A stretch of DNA of 64,000 nucleotides from Hydnum rufescens UP504 (GCA_014904985.1 MU129083.1:1-64000); one strand, 5' to 3'; shown: positions 10,174 through 23,493, counted from the first letter of the stretch. Numbers and translations: made by a program. The notes: generated by a model not told the origin, from the letters alone.

Positions 10174-11173
10174 ACCGGTTTGAGGTTGGGAGCTGGAGAT
10201 ACGGGGATTTTCCAGTGACCTTTATAGGGCGTTCCTATACATCTCCTCTCAGACAAGACACACCTCGAGAAGAATTTTTTTCACCCCAGGGGTCACGGGA
10301 CCTATTTGCCTGATAATGCACACAACAGTTCCTGGGTGTGGCGTGGCCACGACTTCCTGTGGGCGTAACCCTGTGGCAAGTCGGCGACGGTCCCCTTGAC
10401 GTGCCCTGGGGGGGGGGAACACTGGCCCTGTTCTCACCGACACATAAATCTCTCACTTCGAGCAAATGACTGGAAGCCTAACATGTGGCAGTGAATCCCA
10501 GAGGTGAACTGGTCAACATCACAGCCCTTGAAGCAATAGGACTTGCGAGTACGGTCGTTATTTTTTGTATGTGTCAAGGTGTTGGGTGTTGTCTCACAGC
10601 GCCAACACCTTTCAAGGCACCAAGAGGGTTCCGAGTCAAGGTAAGTTCTCAATTGATAGCGCATTAAGCAACGTCGCAGGCACAAGGGTCTAATTAATAC
10701 GAAGCGAGGCGACTGGGGACTCGAACCGAAAATACTGTAAATGGTCTAGAAGTCAGCGCTCATTGCCAGGAACTCTTCAAACATCCGTCAAAGGCAACTA
10801 TTTGCAGAGATTGCGAACAAAAATTTTTTTTTTCTTGTGGATCACCAGTGAGCCGATTATAGATAGCCACAGAGGAAACTCAAGGAAAGGATGAAGTGGT
10901 GCCCCAACAATATCTGAGCATAAGAGTGTGCTTCAGGTGAAGGGACTCAACGTAGTGTTGCTGCGACTGGACTCGAGTCTTCGGCAACACAAGATTACCC
11001 TCCATCGGGTTTAGCCGATCACTCAACACCACGGGAGCGAAGGTTTTTGCTTTGTGTGTACAACCTAGAGCGCGTATGTTGGATTCCGACTTTGGTGCTC
11101 GTGAGTACTTAGGCAACATGCACGCTCCCGTGCGATTGCCATCGCATCGGTCTCACACAATCCTACTGCCAGC
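10174..11173. other. Intergenic, 1.0 kb between divergent genes
   Basis: Promoter space between the X325 gene (-) and the acidic-protein gene (+). It has a run of G at about 10410, T-runs near 10555 and 10823, and short open frames without recognisable content. No reliable RNA gene was found (see the rejected tRNA candidate). Confidence 0.6.
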
Positions 11174-13781
11174 ATGCCGCTCAAGCCCCCCACTTCAACG
11201 TCTAGTTTCTTTCCACCGCCTATCCATCTCTCGCATTACGCCCGTAAACAGGCGACTCCTTCTGCTTCGCCTTCACCTAGTAAAAGGCGGCGTTTAAGCC
11301 CCTCCTCTACGCCTTCTACTGTGAATTCACCAGCACCTTCTGATGTTGAGGCTCTCACGTCTGCACGTTATCGGTCCTCTATGCGTGTTCTATCCGTCTG
11401 GAACTCACTAGAAACCAAGTATGCTCGTGATCTTGCCGACGACGACGTCGTTGACATCGTTACGGGCCGCGTGATCCAGGACAAGGGCGTACTAAGACAA
11501 ATGCCTGAAGGCAAGTGGGCCATCGGGTGCTTTGCCGGTGTCGGCGAAGATGAAAGCATCAACACTGACCCAGAAGACGGAAATCCCGACGACGAGGACG
11601 ATGAAGATGAGGATGAGGATTTTGAAGGTTGGTCGAGGGTTGATTATCAATATCCAGCGGCTCCCCCCATTATGGTTGCACCCTCTCCCACCAAATCGAT
11701 CTCATCCCTTGCTGCATCCATGGTTCAGGATGACGAGGAGGATCTTCGTGCTTTTATGCGTGCGGAGGAAGCCCGAAGAGCCAGGGAAGGCGATATTGAT
11801 GCACATTTGGATGCCCTTTCTATTCCGGAAGAAGAGAATGACGATGACGAAGAGGAAGAGGAAGAAGCGGTAGAAGGCGAAAATGGGTCTGAACTAGAAA
11901 GCGATCTGGGGAAAGAAGTTGAAGACGAGAGCAGTGATGACGAGCTGAATCTGGGGACCCATCTCCAATACGCCGCGCCTCCGTGGCACGTTCTAAATCC
12001 GTCCGGAGGCGAAGTCTAGAGCCCTTCGAGGATGAAGGGTCTAGCTCTCCCGAATTAGGGGGGTCTATGACCTCCGCTCAACGTCCTCCATCACCATCTC
12101 CCCTGCCTAAATCATTCGTCAAACCTCTGGCCAGGCGACGAGAAGCCTCACCCAACCCACAACAGCTCCGAACGCCACCAATTTCAAATGCCTCTGTTGA
12201 ACCTTCTGATGTTGTTCCAATCGTCCCACCGTCCTCTGTACGAAAGGCGTCGCCGTCTCAACGTAAGGTGAAACAGCAAAAATTGAAGTTTGATCTTATC
12301 CCACAGTACAGTGACGACGATCTCTCTTCACGCCGCCAGCAGGAGACCATCGAACGCTCGCTATCTCCCTCACCCCCGCCGAGTCGTGTTGAACGTTACG
12401 TTTCCGAATTACGTTTCTCCAACTCGTCTCGGAAACGAAAGCGGGGCCGCGAATCGATAGACTTGTCGCCACAAGGGACCTCTTCGGACGTTGAGGATCC
12501 TTCCCAAGCAGACAATGACATTGATCCTCTTGAGCGATTCTCCGACATTGATGAACAATATCCCTCCTCCCAATTCGCAGCAGACAACGTTTCGGAAGGG
12601 GGTCCTCATAACATCGACGAGCCTCATCCTCACGTGTTTGCGTACAGCCCCGAACCCTGGGATCAAGCTGAAGCCGATGTCTTCTCTCACCCCGGACCTT
12701 CATCCAGGGCAGGGAGCTTGGCTGAGTTGCGGCAGTCTGTTCTTCCCATGCCTTACCCTCATTCCACCCCACTTCCTCATGCACCTCCACAGGTACATCC
12801 TCCTGATCCAAGCGTTCTGGCCCAGGTGATGTACAGCTTGAATTATCTTGCATTTTCAGGTTACGGCACACCCCCCCTCCTAACACCATATCTCCTGGCC
12901 ATTCCCGACGTCCACATTATCCACTTCCGCCTCCGTCGTCCTCATATCCCTATTATTCTTATTCAATGTCGACCCTACCGCCCCCTCCATTACACCCTCA
13001 ATTGTGGTCATCACAACCCCAACCCCAGCCCCAGCCGCATCAAGCACCCCATGCCCTTCCCCCTCTCAGTCGGAGGTCTCGTGCTCTGCTAAGCACCCAT
13101 GGGCGGCAATCCACAACGGTAACCCCTGTCCTCCGACGGCGGATGTCTTCCGTATTCCCCGATAATTCCACACCTCTCGCAAGACAGTCCTCAAGCTCGC
13201 CGGATTCGTCACCTCTATCCTCTCCTACCAAACCTAGAAGTATAGAACCTCACCGTGAACCAACGACAAAGGCAAGGGTGAAGACTAGCATGCTACCTCC
13301 CCCGAGCCCATTTCTCTCGCACCGACACTCAACGCAGGAGATCTCTACTACTTCCACTTCAACCTTTGGATCCACAGAACCACCCTTGCGGGGTCACAGT
13401 TTAAGTCCGCAGAAATTGGCCCTCCGTCCTTCGACCGCGTTGCCGGAGAGATCCAGGGGTTCGTCTGTTTCCTCGGGGTCAATGTCGTCGCAGAACGGCA
13501 CCCATGATTTGTCCGCGGCCCTGAACCGGAACCCAGGACGTGGTTCGGTCTTGCCTTCTAGTCCTGGTGCCGCACGCACCCCTGGTCGGCACCAGCCATC
13601 AGGACTCGACAATGGGAATGTTACTAAAACTTTTACGACCCCTACCAAACGACGTCCATTACCCCTTCCCTCCACGGCTGGGAGTAGTACTCCACGCAGT
13701 CATCTGGTCATGGAATTCGTGGATATTCCTCCGCGGACCGTTCGAGGATTGGCCAACCGTGGAGCCGGGCGCGCTGAGTGA
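11174..13781 (+). CDS. Large acidic low-complexity protein with Scm3-like segment
   Basis: Protein of roughly 860 aa, mostly low complexity: Ser/Pro-rich, with long acidic runs (DDEDDEDEDEDFEGW and EEEEEE) and basic patches (SPSKRRRLSPSS, SSRKRKRGRE) that look nuclear. The one structured-looking block, about residues 65-110, reads SMRVLSVWNSLETKYARDL followed by DDDVVDIVTGRVIQDKGVLR. This resembles the Scm3/HJURP pattern of Trp, KY, D-x-(V/I)-D-(I/L)-x-TG, and D-x-G-x-L. If correct it would be a CENP-A chaperone acting at centromeres, but that is inference from a short motif. The frame changes at about 11945-11970 and again near 12825-12860, where either a very short intron or a one-base error lies. 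The protein continues without break of style (TPISPGHSRRPHYPLPPP) to the stop at 13781. Transcribed away from the X325 gene. Confidence 0.7.
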
Positions 13782-15431
13782 ATATAGATGGCTGAGATCT
13801 CAATGACGGGCAGTTTGTTTATTCGTTTTGTTTGGTCTTGCTTTCTTGCTTGTATTACTTGTTCTTTAATAGGTGATGGTGTATTTCGAATGAGACCTGC
13901 TATGTGCCGCTTACAGTGTTCCGCAAATCCGCAATTGACAGGAGGGTTGTCGTGGGCCTGCCTCTGCTGGTCTCTTCTCCGTTGGAGTGCTCGTAAGTCT
14001 GGATCACGTGGATGGAATTGTCGTTCAATCATCAATGGTTGGTTCTCTCGTGACCACCTTGTTTGATGTCATGGGGTATTGGGGCACATAGCGTGCGCAC
14101 ATTGCAGCTCTGCAAATCGATGCCTTTCTGCTTCTGCCTCGCACACATCCATCTTGAATCCGTTCCCATACGATATGGATTTCAGCATTCAGCTCCGCCA
14201 TTGCAAAACTGGTGGACCCTTGCTCCAAGCACCCTTCCGTCCACAACGGATCTCAATGTCGGACATATCCCGCTTTGTGATGAATGCGATGTAGGCCCCA
14301 ATTTTCCAGTGGGGGTGTGAGGGCATCTGGCAACTCGAAAACCTATATATGTATATATCTTACAATTGACATCTCTTCGCAGTCTTTGTTTCCCCGTCTT
14401 CATGGTTATTGGTTGATGTCTCTCTGCAGGGAAGGAAAATAGGAATGGGAAAGTCATCTCAGTCCACTACCCTTTCCTCCTTTTTTTTCTCTCAAGTTTG
14501 ATCATATCAGGATATAGGCCGGTGGGGGCCCCAAAAAGATCTTTTGGGGATCATTACTGTAAGGTGTATCCACCTGACTTATCAGATTAAGGAAACTCTT
14601 ATCAAACGCACTGATTAGCATTTAATACAAGGAATGATGAAAACTACCTCTACATATGAGTACGTAATTACCATACTTGGAATTTACTGAGACGAGAAGC
14701 TTATACTGAACGAATTGCATGGATAGGCGACGACAGGTGGATTCGGTGCTTGGCGATGATAAGTCTGGTTCTCCCCAACAAGGAAGACTCTGCCTACGGT
14801 TGAAAGCAGGGAAGCAAGTGTCAGTTTCTCCTACGTGAGAATATTATGATCGTAGCGATATGGATCGCTTCTGCCACCACACGTACCCTGAGGGAATGTA
14901 CATAATGGTTCCAGTTTTGATCGTTGAGTAGACACATCCAGTGACGTTAAAAACCACAGCACGATCAATATTAACATGCGCTGTTGAAGTAATGACCGGT
15001 TGGAATGTACAATGCATGATATCCCACGCGAGCCGGGCTGCGGTTTTACAGCATACTCGGATCTGTATGCTGTCACTGCTATGGTATCTTAGCACAGAGT
15101 TACGCTTCCTCGTGCGGCGGCTGGAAGGTTTCAAGTGAGAAAAGAGACACGAGCATGAGGGCTCTGGGATTTAGATTGTCATGGTTGGGAGGTGAGTGGG
15201 AAGCTTGAAAGTACAATGGGGGTCTCCTAAAGCCGGAGATATGAACGTCTCCAGGCAACCGCAGATTAAGTGCCGTTGCACTGAGAATACAGAAATGGAA
15301 TTACTGTTCAGCCGACACTCGGAAATCTCCAAGGATGGCCCTGTTGACTTGACTACGGAGCGGGCCTCCTCAAGTAAAAACACAAACCAGTTTTTTTCTG
15401 CTCCATCCCGCCTACAGCTCACCCTTTCCCG
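13782..15431. other. Intergenic, 1.65 kb upstream of chitin synthase
   Basis: No convincing gene. It contains a near-perfect palindrome at 14529-14549 (CCCCAAAA, 5 nt, TTTTGGGG) and AT-rich stretches at 14340-14360 and 14560-14700. It probably holds the 3' end of the preceding gene and the promoter of the chitin synthase gene. Confidence 0.6.
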
Positions 15432-18400
15432 ATGGATTCGCGCACCCCTTACCCCAAGAGGGCCAATGACAGTCAACAGAGCCATCGGAACGACTATGAA
15501 GGCAACGCAGGCGCACTTCCTGACACCCAGATCCAAATGCCCTACCCAGAAAATGAGACTTTCCCATTGGGGGACGTTCCGTCCTTTCGACATATAGCCT
15601 CATCCTCTTCTCTGAGCCTCACCCCTACCACGTACACGGAACACGGAGTAGCGGACCCCTTCGACGAAGACGAAAAGAAGCCATTGACTGGTGCTGGAAC
15701 GTCTCGTTATCCTCCTGTCACGTACGTGTGCCTATTCCACTTTCGCGCGTCGTTCGTGGTCGTCATATCATAGACTGATCAATTACATGCACTTGCCTCG
15801 TGTTCCTCAGTCTCGCTGATCCTGGTTCATTCGGTCCGGACTTAGTTCGCCCTGTCTCTAGCGCCTCGGGCTCCACGGGGTCGACCGAGCGTGCATGGAG
15901 ACACCGCCAAACGATCAAACGGGGCGTTACCAAGAGAGTGCCTCTTGTAGCTGGCAATTTCATCAATGAATATCCAGTGCCCACAGCAGTACGAAATGCG
16001 ATTGAGCCGAAATGGGCGAATAGTGTGTCATTTTTTCTCTGTCCTGTCACCATTTCCTGAGGTCTCGTGCCTAATTCTCACAGCCAATACTACCGAGTTT
16101 ACTCACATGAGGTGCATCATTTCATCGTATTTTACTCCAAGCCTGCATTAAGCCTTTGGTTTTCCAGGTATACCGCGGCTACGGTGAGTTCAAGTATATT
16201 CACGGAGGCAACCGGTGGCTCACGTATTGAACGGGCTCACCGTGGGGCACCAGTGTGATCCTGATGAATTTACTGCGGCAAATGGCTGGTCCCTCCGCGC
16301 TAGTAATTATGGACGCCAAACGGACCTTTTGATTGCAGTCACCAGCTACAACGAGGTTCATTTTATTCAATCTGACTGAATGCCACTATTTACTCATACT
16401 CTCACTTACAGGATAAAATTCTTTACGCTCGTACATTACATGGTGTCATGCTCAATATCCGGGACATCTGCAAGACAAAGAGCTCAAAATATTGGCAAAA
16501 AAGTGCGGAAGATGGCATGCCCGCTTGGCAACGCATCACCGTCGCTCTTATTGCGGACGGTCTAGAACCGATGGACAAATCTGTCCTGGACCTCCTCGCA
16601 ACGGTCGGGGTGTATCAGGATGGCGTGATGAAGAGTAATGTGGATCTTAAACCCACGGTGGCGCACATCTTCGAGGTTTGGGTCAATATTTCGAGTTGCG
16701 ATATTTTGCAGCTGAACTTTCTTGCTGGTTCTAGTATACCACCCAGTTGTCACTCGATGCGACGCCCGCACTCGTCTTGCCCCATGGTGGTGACCCAAAT
16801 AATCTCGTTCCAGTTCAAATCGTAGGCAGATGCCGTCTATTTCCCACACCCCGCATTTATCTCTTTTTTATGATCACATGTAGATCTTTGTTGTTAAAGC
16901 CAAGAATCAGAAGAAGATCAACAGTCATCGTTGGCTTTTCAACGCTATTGGGGGATTCCTCCAGGTGAACATCAATATCAACAATATCTGTCAGGCATGG
17001 CATCATGTTTATTGTCCAAATCTTAGCCTGAATTGTGTGTGCTGCTCGATGCGGGAACCAAGCCAGGACACAAGTCCATCTACTATCTGTATGTCTCCTC
17101 TCTCGACCGTGCCCGAAGCGAGGATCGCTGATTACCTTCTCCATTTATTACCAGGTGGGAGGCTTTCTACAACGATCCAAACCTGGGTGGTGCGTGCGGC
17201 GAGATTCATGCCATGCTTAAAGGCGGCAAGAAGCTTTTGAATCCTCTCGTTGCTGCACAAAACTTTGAGTACAAGGTATATATAGTATGGATCTGCTTGG
17301 AATGTCCCACTCATCCTTTCCGCCCTCAATCAGATGAGCAACATCCTAGGTGGGCCTCTACCCCTGTCAATATTAGAATTGGGCTGATGGATGTGCGTTA
17401 CTAGACAAACCTCTGGAGAGTAGCTTCGGCTATGTATCCGTGCTTCCTGGCGCGTTTTCTGCATATCGGTACCGTGCGATCCAAGGCCGTCCGGTGAGAT
17501 CCTCGATGTGATATGTACTGCGTGTTCTTATGCCTCCATTTCAGCTTGAACAATACTTCCACGGCGATCATTCTCGTGAGTCGAACTGAAACTTGCCATT
17601 GATAGTGATCCGTGCTTGAATGGTTGACTCCTCCCTTTGCAGTCGCCGAACGCCTGGGAAGAAGGGTATCTATGGTATGGGTATTTTCACCAAAAATATG
17701 TTTTTGGCCGAGGATCGCATCCTCTGCTTCGAACTGGTGGCCAAGGCGAATTGCAAATGGGTTCTCACGTCAGTGCATGTGTTCCAACGTATTGACTGGT
17801 GGTTCTGAGGCAGTTTTTTCTAAGATACGTCAAACCAAGCAAAGCAGAGACGGATGTCCCAGAGTCGGCTCCGGAGCTTATCGGGCAGAGACGGCGATGG
17901 TTAAATGGGTGGGTGCGCTATCTTGATTCTTCATTGAATACGCCTTATCGATGTTTCTTGATCAGTTCATTTGCGGCATCAATTGTACGCATGTTTTGAT
18001 GTCGATGACGACGATGAAATCTTAATACCGATTCTGCTTTAGTACGCCTTGGTTCACTTCTTCCGATTCTACAAATCTGGCCATGGTCCAATCCGGTAGG
18101 TTCTTCGATGTACCTCCCTGGCAAATATGTTGAAACCATTGGACAATAGAATGTTCTTCTTCCACGTCCAGGCCCTGGTAATGATTGTCCCATATCTCTT
18201 TTCGTCCTAGGAAGTTCCATTTATAAAGCCGATTTTTTTTGCGTCTAGTACAACGTCATCTCCCTCATTTTCTCATGGTTCGCTCTCGCCAACATCTGGC
18301 TCACGTTCAGCATCATCATCAATTTTCTGCCGGTGCAGACTCCCCCGGTTTATTTGTTCGGGACGCGCGTAGTGGTGCGTGATATTGTTTTCGAATGTCC

Positions 18401-19768
18401 AATCTTGTGGCTGAGCCATCTTGCATAGACACATTGGGTCAATCTGTCATTCGAGTGGATCTATGTAGGCCTCCTCGTGCTTCAGGTATGGTTCCAGGTT
18501 CTTTCTGTCTCAACCGAACATATTCCCTCAATCTCATTGTGGGGTGCATTTATAGTTCGTGCTGGCCTTGGGTAATCGGCCGAAAGGAGAAAAGACGGCC
18601 TATGTCATCACTCTCTGGTACGTGGCTAGCTTCAATAATATTATCTTCTATATCTTGATATTCATACACGCCCTTCTTAGTGTCTATGCATTTTTGTCAC
18701 TGTACCTGATCGTTTGTTCCGTCTACCTCACGGTCAAGGCCTTCGCGGTGTGTTTCCACTTCGGTCCCAACGCCCTAAGTATTTCTCTGACCACACCTCT
18801 TAGTCATTGTCGTTAAAAAACCAACATACGGTAGCAGCAAAGTTTACCTACCTGATGTCCGGCACCAGTGGGGTCCTCTTAGCAGCGTTAGCTGCAACGT
18901 TTGGTACGTCAGGGATCTCGTTACATTTTCTGAATATCGCTTAGCCCTGTGCATCACCTAGGGGTCTATCTCCTTTCATCAGTATTCTATGTGAGATCGT
19001 TTGTGCCAGATCTTGAGTCTTCGAACTGACCTCTTCACTAGGGCGATCCTTGGCACATCTTCACCAGCATGCCGCAATATCTACTCTTGGCTCCATCATT
19101 CACAAATGTCATCCAGGTTTGTTATTGGAACTATATTATCGCCCTTGAAGTCTTTAACGATGTATGTATAGGTCTACGCTTTCAACAACCTGCACGATGT
19201 TAGCTGGGGGACGAAAGGCAGTGATAAGGCCGATGTGCTACCAGCAGTCTCGTCATCAAAACCGAAAGGAGACGCGCCTGCAATAGTAGAGGACGTAGCC
19301 CAAGTACAAGAGGATATCGACGCAGCGTTCCAGGAGACGGTAACACGAGCAGTGTCCAAACTACCCAAAACGACGAGCGTCGAGAAGCCTACGTTGGATG
19401 TGCGTGTATCTGGCCATCCCGACAGACATTGCTTAACCCACACCTTCACCAGGATGAGAATAAGACCTTTAGGACGCGACTGGTTGCCGCATGGTTGTTG
19501 AGCAATTGTGCGCTGGCAGTGGCTATCGAGAGTTTGAACGGAATCGGGTCTGGCAGTGAACAAACGGACGAAGCTCAGTTGCAATCCAAACAGCACATTT
19601 ATTTCGCCATTGTTTTATGGACGACATTTGGTCTGTCTTTCGTGCGATTCGTTGGGGTAAGTTTGCTTTCTCGACTAAAAGTAATGGATATTTATCTTGA
19701 CGTTCAATCCGGTAGTGTATGTACTATCTCTTTCGAAGAATCTCTTCAGGTGCTGTCGCCGAAATTAG
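15432..19768 (+). CDS. Chitin synthase, class III type
   Basis: Plasma-membrane GT2 glycosyltransferase that polymerises UDP-GlcNAc into chitin for the cell wall. The N-terminus is a disordered cytosolic region ([16 protein letters not shown]). The catalytic domain then runs through [123 protein letters not shown] and [11 protein letters not shown] (QRRRW product-binding motif). Several membrane helices follow ([55 protein letters not shown]). The [16 protein letters not shown] block and [19 protein letters not shown] point to class III within division 1. About 18 short introns, all GT-AG where checked. One apparent frame slip at about 19733-19738 precedes the natural ending NLFRCCRRN and its stop (19766-19768). 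Confidence 0.95.
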
Positions 19769-20153
19769 AGGCTGTTCCGGGCTGTTCATCCAGTCTTTGT
19801 GGTATCGAGGCCAGGGGCTCCATTGGACATCATTCATTCACCATTCATTTTTTTTTTTTGCACTACACATTCCGACCATGGACGATTTTAATATGCATGG
19901 TATCCGTTCTCTACGGGTGAGGGGACATGAATCAATTACATTATGCAAATAGGAATGAAGTACAACCAAGAAAATGAGCGTGGTGAATAGGCGGTGTGCG
20001 CCGTCACGATGGTGTAAACAGGTCGTCCATTGTGACCTGTCTGATCCGATCTGGATCACTACTATTCGTACTTGCTCTAGATTTAGAGAACGAGCGACGA
20101 TACGTCCGGGATTCGATGACGGGATATCTTGACTTCTGAAGGAAATAAATCGT
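19769..20153. other. Tail-to-tail spacer
   Basis: Spacer between the chitin synthase stop and the end of the minus-strand DUF6534 gene. It holds a T-run at 19850 and probable 3' UTRs. Nothing else is seen. Confidence 0.6.
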
Positions 20154-22275
20154 TCAGGAATCTTTCACGATCCCGGCATAACGATCGAGGACATCGAAGA
20201 GACAGGGACACGTTACCTCCATTCTTGCGAAAACAGCCCGTTCAGCCTCCCCATTATGAAACGACGCTCGACGAGTTTCGGTCTCGACGGAAATCACCAC
20301 AGGGGGTCCACTCTGCGCGTGAATAAAAAAATTAAAAATAAAAATAAGATAAGTGGGGGTAGGAAGGAGAGAAACTGTGTGTTCGTGGGGGGATGGCGGG
20401 GCGGGAAGGGAGGGAAGAGACAAACGATTAAAAAGAACATTAGGAAGCGCACGCTTACCGTGATCCCCCACGTATCGAGCGGTATGCCTGCGTCAATTTT
20501 CCACGATTCTTGGAGCTTCGTGCGGGAGTGTAGACTGTATTAACATTTTAGGAGGGATTAAGAACAGAGGGAAAAGACGTATCGTCAGCGAATGGTTCGT
20601 TAGATGGTAGAGAACACGACGGAACGGACATGGTGAGCAAGGCGAGCGTGTACACTTGTTTGAAAAGATATTCAGGCCTAGGCAGTTAGAGATTATTTAT
20701 ATCGTTTGTGAAAAACTCACTGTGTCCTTGGGTATTAATCATGAACATAACTGCGGCTTGTTTGCGGCAAAGATCGAACTTGCACAGAAATAAAAAAAAA
20801 GGAGGGGAGGGGGGTTGGTTCCCATCTCAAATTCGTCATGTGAGGATTGAGGTAATATCTTACTACTATCGCAAGAATAGATGCAATACTGCGCTAGGCG
20901 TGAGCCAACGGGTGAAAAAACATACAGCGAATGCGATCCGGAGAATGGCGTGCCTTGTCAAAACCCCAGTATTGATGATGTACAGTGCCATGGATCCGAT
21001 GGCTCGGTCAGTCCTATCGGAAGCGAAAAGCAGCGATTGAGGAAGACGTCCAGGCACAGAGATCGCATCACTGGAGAATGTGGACCTACCGGGGGGCGCC
21101 CGTCCGTCGTCGCAACAAGAGGACGCACATGAATGCAGTGAGGACAATATTGGTCACTCCGTTTGCCGAGGCCCAGACGGTTAGCTTCCAGGCAGGTGTC
21201 CTCTGCCATGAGTTCACGGCGAGACGTAGCCTGTAAAGCCGAGGGGACTTGGATGAACGGATGGATGAGGGGGATAAGTGGGGAGAGGGACTAACTTGGT
21301 AATAGCTAGGACTATATCATGTGAGAATCTAATCGTTAACAATAGGAGGCGCATTCAAGGGGAAATAAGGTGACTAGCCAAGTCCCGAAGCTAGTGCATT
21401 AAAGCGTGAATCCTGAGGAAGAACCTGCAGCTTGAACCCGTGCTTACCAAATGCAAAGCAGATGAGGCCAATCTGCACATTGGGAAATGTTAGACCAATC
21501 CGCGGCACGATATTCGATACTACGCACGGGCACCAAGGTCACTTTCCAAGAACTGCTCACTGCACCGAAAAAAAAGGATGAATGTGTGTAGATGGCCGAA
21601 GTGATTATGGACAAACAATGATATATCCTTCGAGCCATATATGACTGGAAGGTGAGTGAAGCGTACACCTATCGAAATCCGAATCAGGAAAGGCAAGAAA
21701 AGTAGATTGCGTAAAAATGGACGCACGCTGCACAATAGGGGCATACGTGATTGCCTGGCAAACGGTGGATGAACTATCCGGGCTTTTTATATGCTCATAT
21801 ACTCACCATCGTGAGTGAAGCAGACTACGCCTGGGATCTGCAAACTGCTTGACAAAATACCAGTAAACGCTGTTGGCCGAACATCCCCTATGGATATCTG
21901 ATGAGTAAAACAGCTGAAGAACCGGTGTGCGAGATTACAATTGGAATCCTTGCAGTGTCCTGAGGGATCCAAGGTAAGAATAATCTATTCTCCACGACAC
22001 GGAACGAACTTCCCAGAGGAATGCAACCTATAGATTCCTCAGTGGTCTTGTCGAGGGAGTCAAGGACAATCAAGTGTGTGCTCACAGAACTCCGGGTTAT
22101 AAGGCTATCTTTTGGGAATTTTTGATAGTAAATCCAGGCCTGGATTGTGGTGATGCCAAAGATGCTAAAAGTGACATCGTAAGTTGATGACAAAGAGCCA
22201 AGAAGACGTGACCAACGGTGTGCATGTCATGCATCCCAATAACAAGCTGGCTATGAGTTTCACCCGAGAGTCCAT
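20154..22275 (-). CDS. DUF6534 multi-pass membrane protein, damaged copy
   Basis: Member of the large basidiomycete DUF6534 family: seven-helix membrane proteins of unknown function, often many per genome. Proposed start MDSRVKLIASLLLGCM at 22275. Recognisable pieces in order are FGITTIQAWIYYQKFPKDSL (about 22160), ANSVYWYFVKQFADP (about 21830-21880), IGLICFAFG (about 21455), KLTVWASANGVTN with LTAFMCVLLLRRRTG (about 21110-21180), TDRAIGSMALYIINTGVLT (about 20950-21010), VYTLALLTM (about 20650) and a C-terminal VVISVETETRR (about 20265). The order and spacing fit the family. Several pieces sit in frames that normal introns do not connect, so the gene is either a pseudogene or carries sequencing indels. 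The helix pairs between about 21550 and 21760 are the least clear. The stop at 20154 is tentative. Confidence 0.65.
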
Positions 22276-23253
22276 GCGAATTTGGGGTCAGTGTGGTCCA
22301 CGACACAGTGGGCGGTAATGCTAGGTATCCGATCATGGCTTTAGAAATACTTTGATCAGGTGCCAGAATTTGAAAATATCTAGAAATGTCTCGGAAAATT
22401 CATGATTATCGTCGACGATTCGAGCATTGTTTGTCTGGCCACCCATCGTTTCTGGCACCAGCGTGCGAGGCATCCAACGAACACCACCAGAATTGCACGC
22501 GGGAATCACCCGCACAACGCAGAGTCCTCTGCAGAGTATTGCGATATCGTTCCCAAGTCGGACTGATAATCTGAAGAATGTGTCGGGAATTCAGGGGACC
22601 CCTGAGAAAACTATTCGCACGGGGCGGGTCCTCTGCCCGACATCTGCCACGTACCTCATCCCTGCTCATCCTAAAATTTCCCCAAATCTAACGCTGGTCT
22701 GCGCCTTCCATAGTTGGGTCGCTGGCGCAGGGATGGGATTCGGGTTCCGATGCTGAGTCATTGAATCCTGTGCCTGAAGAGTTGAAACTGCGGATTCCAG
22801 TAGGTTGGGTTTATAGCAATCTGAATAAGGCAGCCGTCCTACGCAGTTCCGATGCGCGCTTTCTTCCGTACCAGACTCTTGGATCTGTGAATCACCGCCA
22901 TTTGTCCCCTGGGCGGCCCGCGTTACCGCTCTGTTGCAGAGGCAATCCTGTCCGACTGTATCCAAGAAAAGAAAAGCCTTTCATGATATGCATTAGCTGA
23001 TACCAAAGTATGCAGATTATTTATCATGATGAATCCTGGACCATTAGGGTTGGGGCCTCATCACCACAGAAATCGCACATCGGTGGCGCCCATTCAGTCT
23101 ACTGTGGTGATGTAGGCGAATATCCGATAATCCAATTACTGTAGGCTTTCTGGCTTATGATTGCTGCCACCAAAATCCTTCATGGCATATACCTGGGCAG
23201 TAGTTCCACTTGTGTGCTGCTTATCAAATCAAATAAGTTCAACTGAATAACCT

Positions 23254-23493
23254 TTAGTGGCCTTGGACCGGAAGCAAATTCCTCTGGAGATGTCAACTGA
23301 ATTGAGTCAAGTCAAGTCGAGTCGCGGAGTCGAAGTTTTCTCGCCAACTACAACAGATGATGGTTTTTTTTTACCGCGGTACGAAAAAGAGGACTATAAA
23401 ACATTAGAAGTCGTTGGGCTGTAAGCAAAAAGTGGTGTGATAAGAACACATAAGGCTATCTTTTTTTTGCGACTTCAAGTCGCGGCATCACTA
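23254..23493. mobile_element. Possible degenerate relative of the hAT-type element at 39846
   Basis: The right end reads AAGTCGCGGCATCACTA, close to the right end of the intact element (AAGTCGTGGCAACACTA). Internal GTCAAGTC/GAGTCG words near 23300 resemble that element's subterminal repeats. The left end (TAGTGGCC) is only a partial match, and no target duplication is visible, so the left boundary is uncertain. Confidence 0.35.

Noticed and set aside
10690..10800. Possible minus-strand tRNA-Arg(TCT) with intron: GACTTCTAG and GGTTCGAGTCC in order
   Set aside because: Acceptor and T stems do not pair, and no matching 5' acceptor strand was found; not supportable as a tRNA.
12825..12860. Canonical intron of about 34 nt in the acidic-protein gene
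   Set aside because: Shorter than every other intron here, and removing it does not restore the frame by itself; a one-base error is at least as likely.
19838..20059. Minus-strand 73-codon frame between chitin synthase and DUF6534
   Set aside because: Contains a poly-T/A run and no motif; lies in convergent 3' UTRs.
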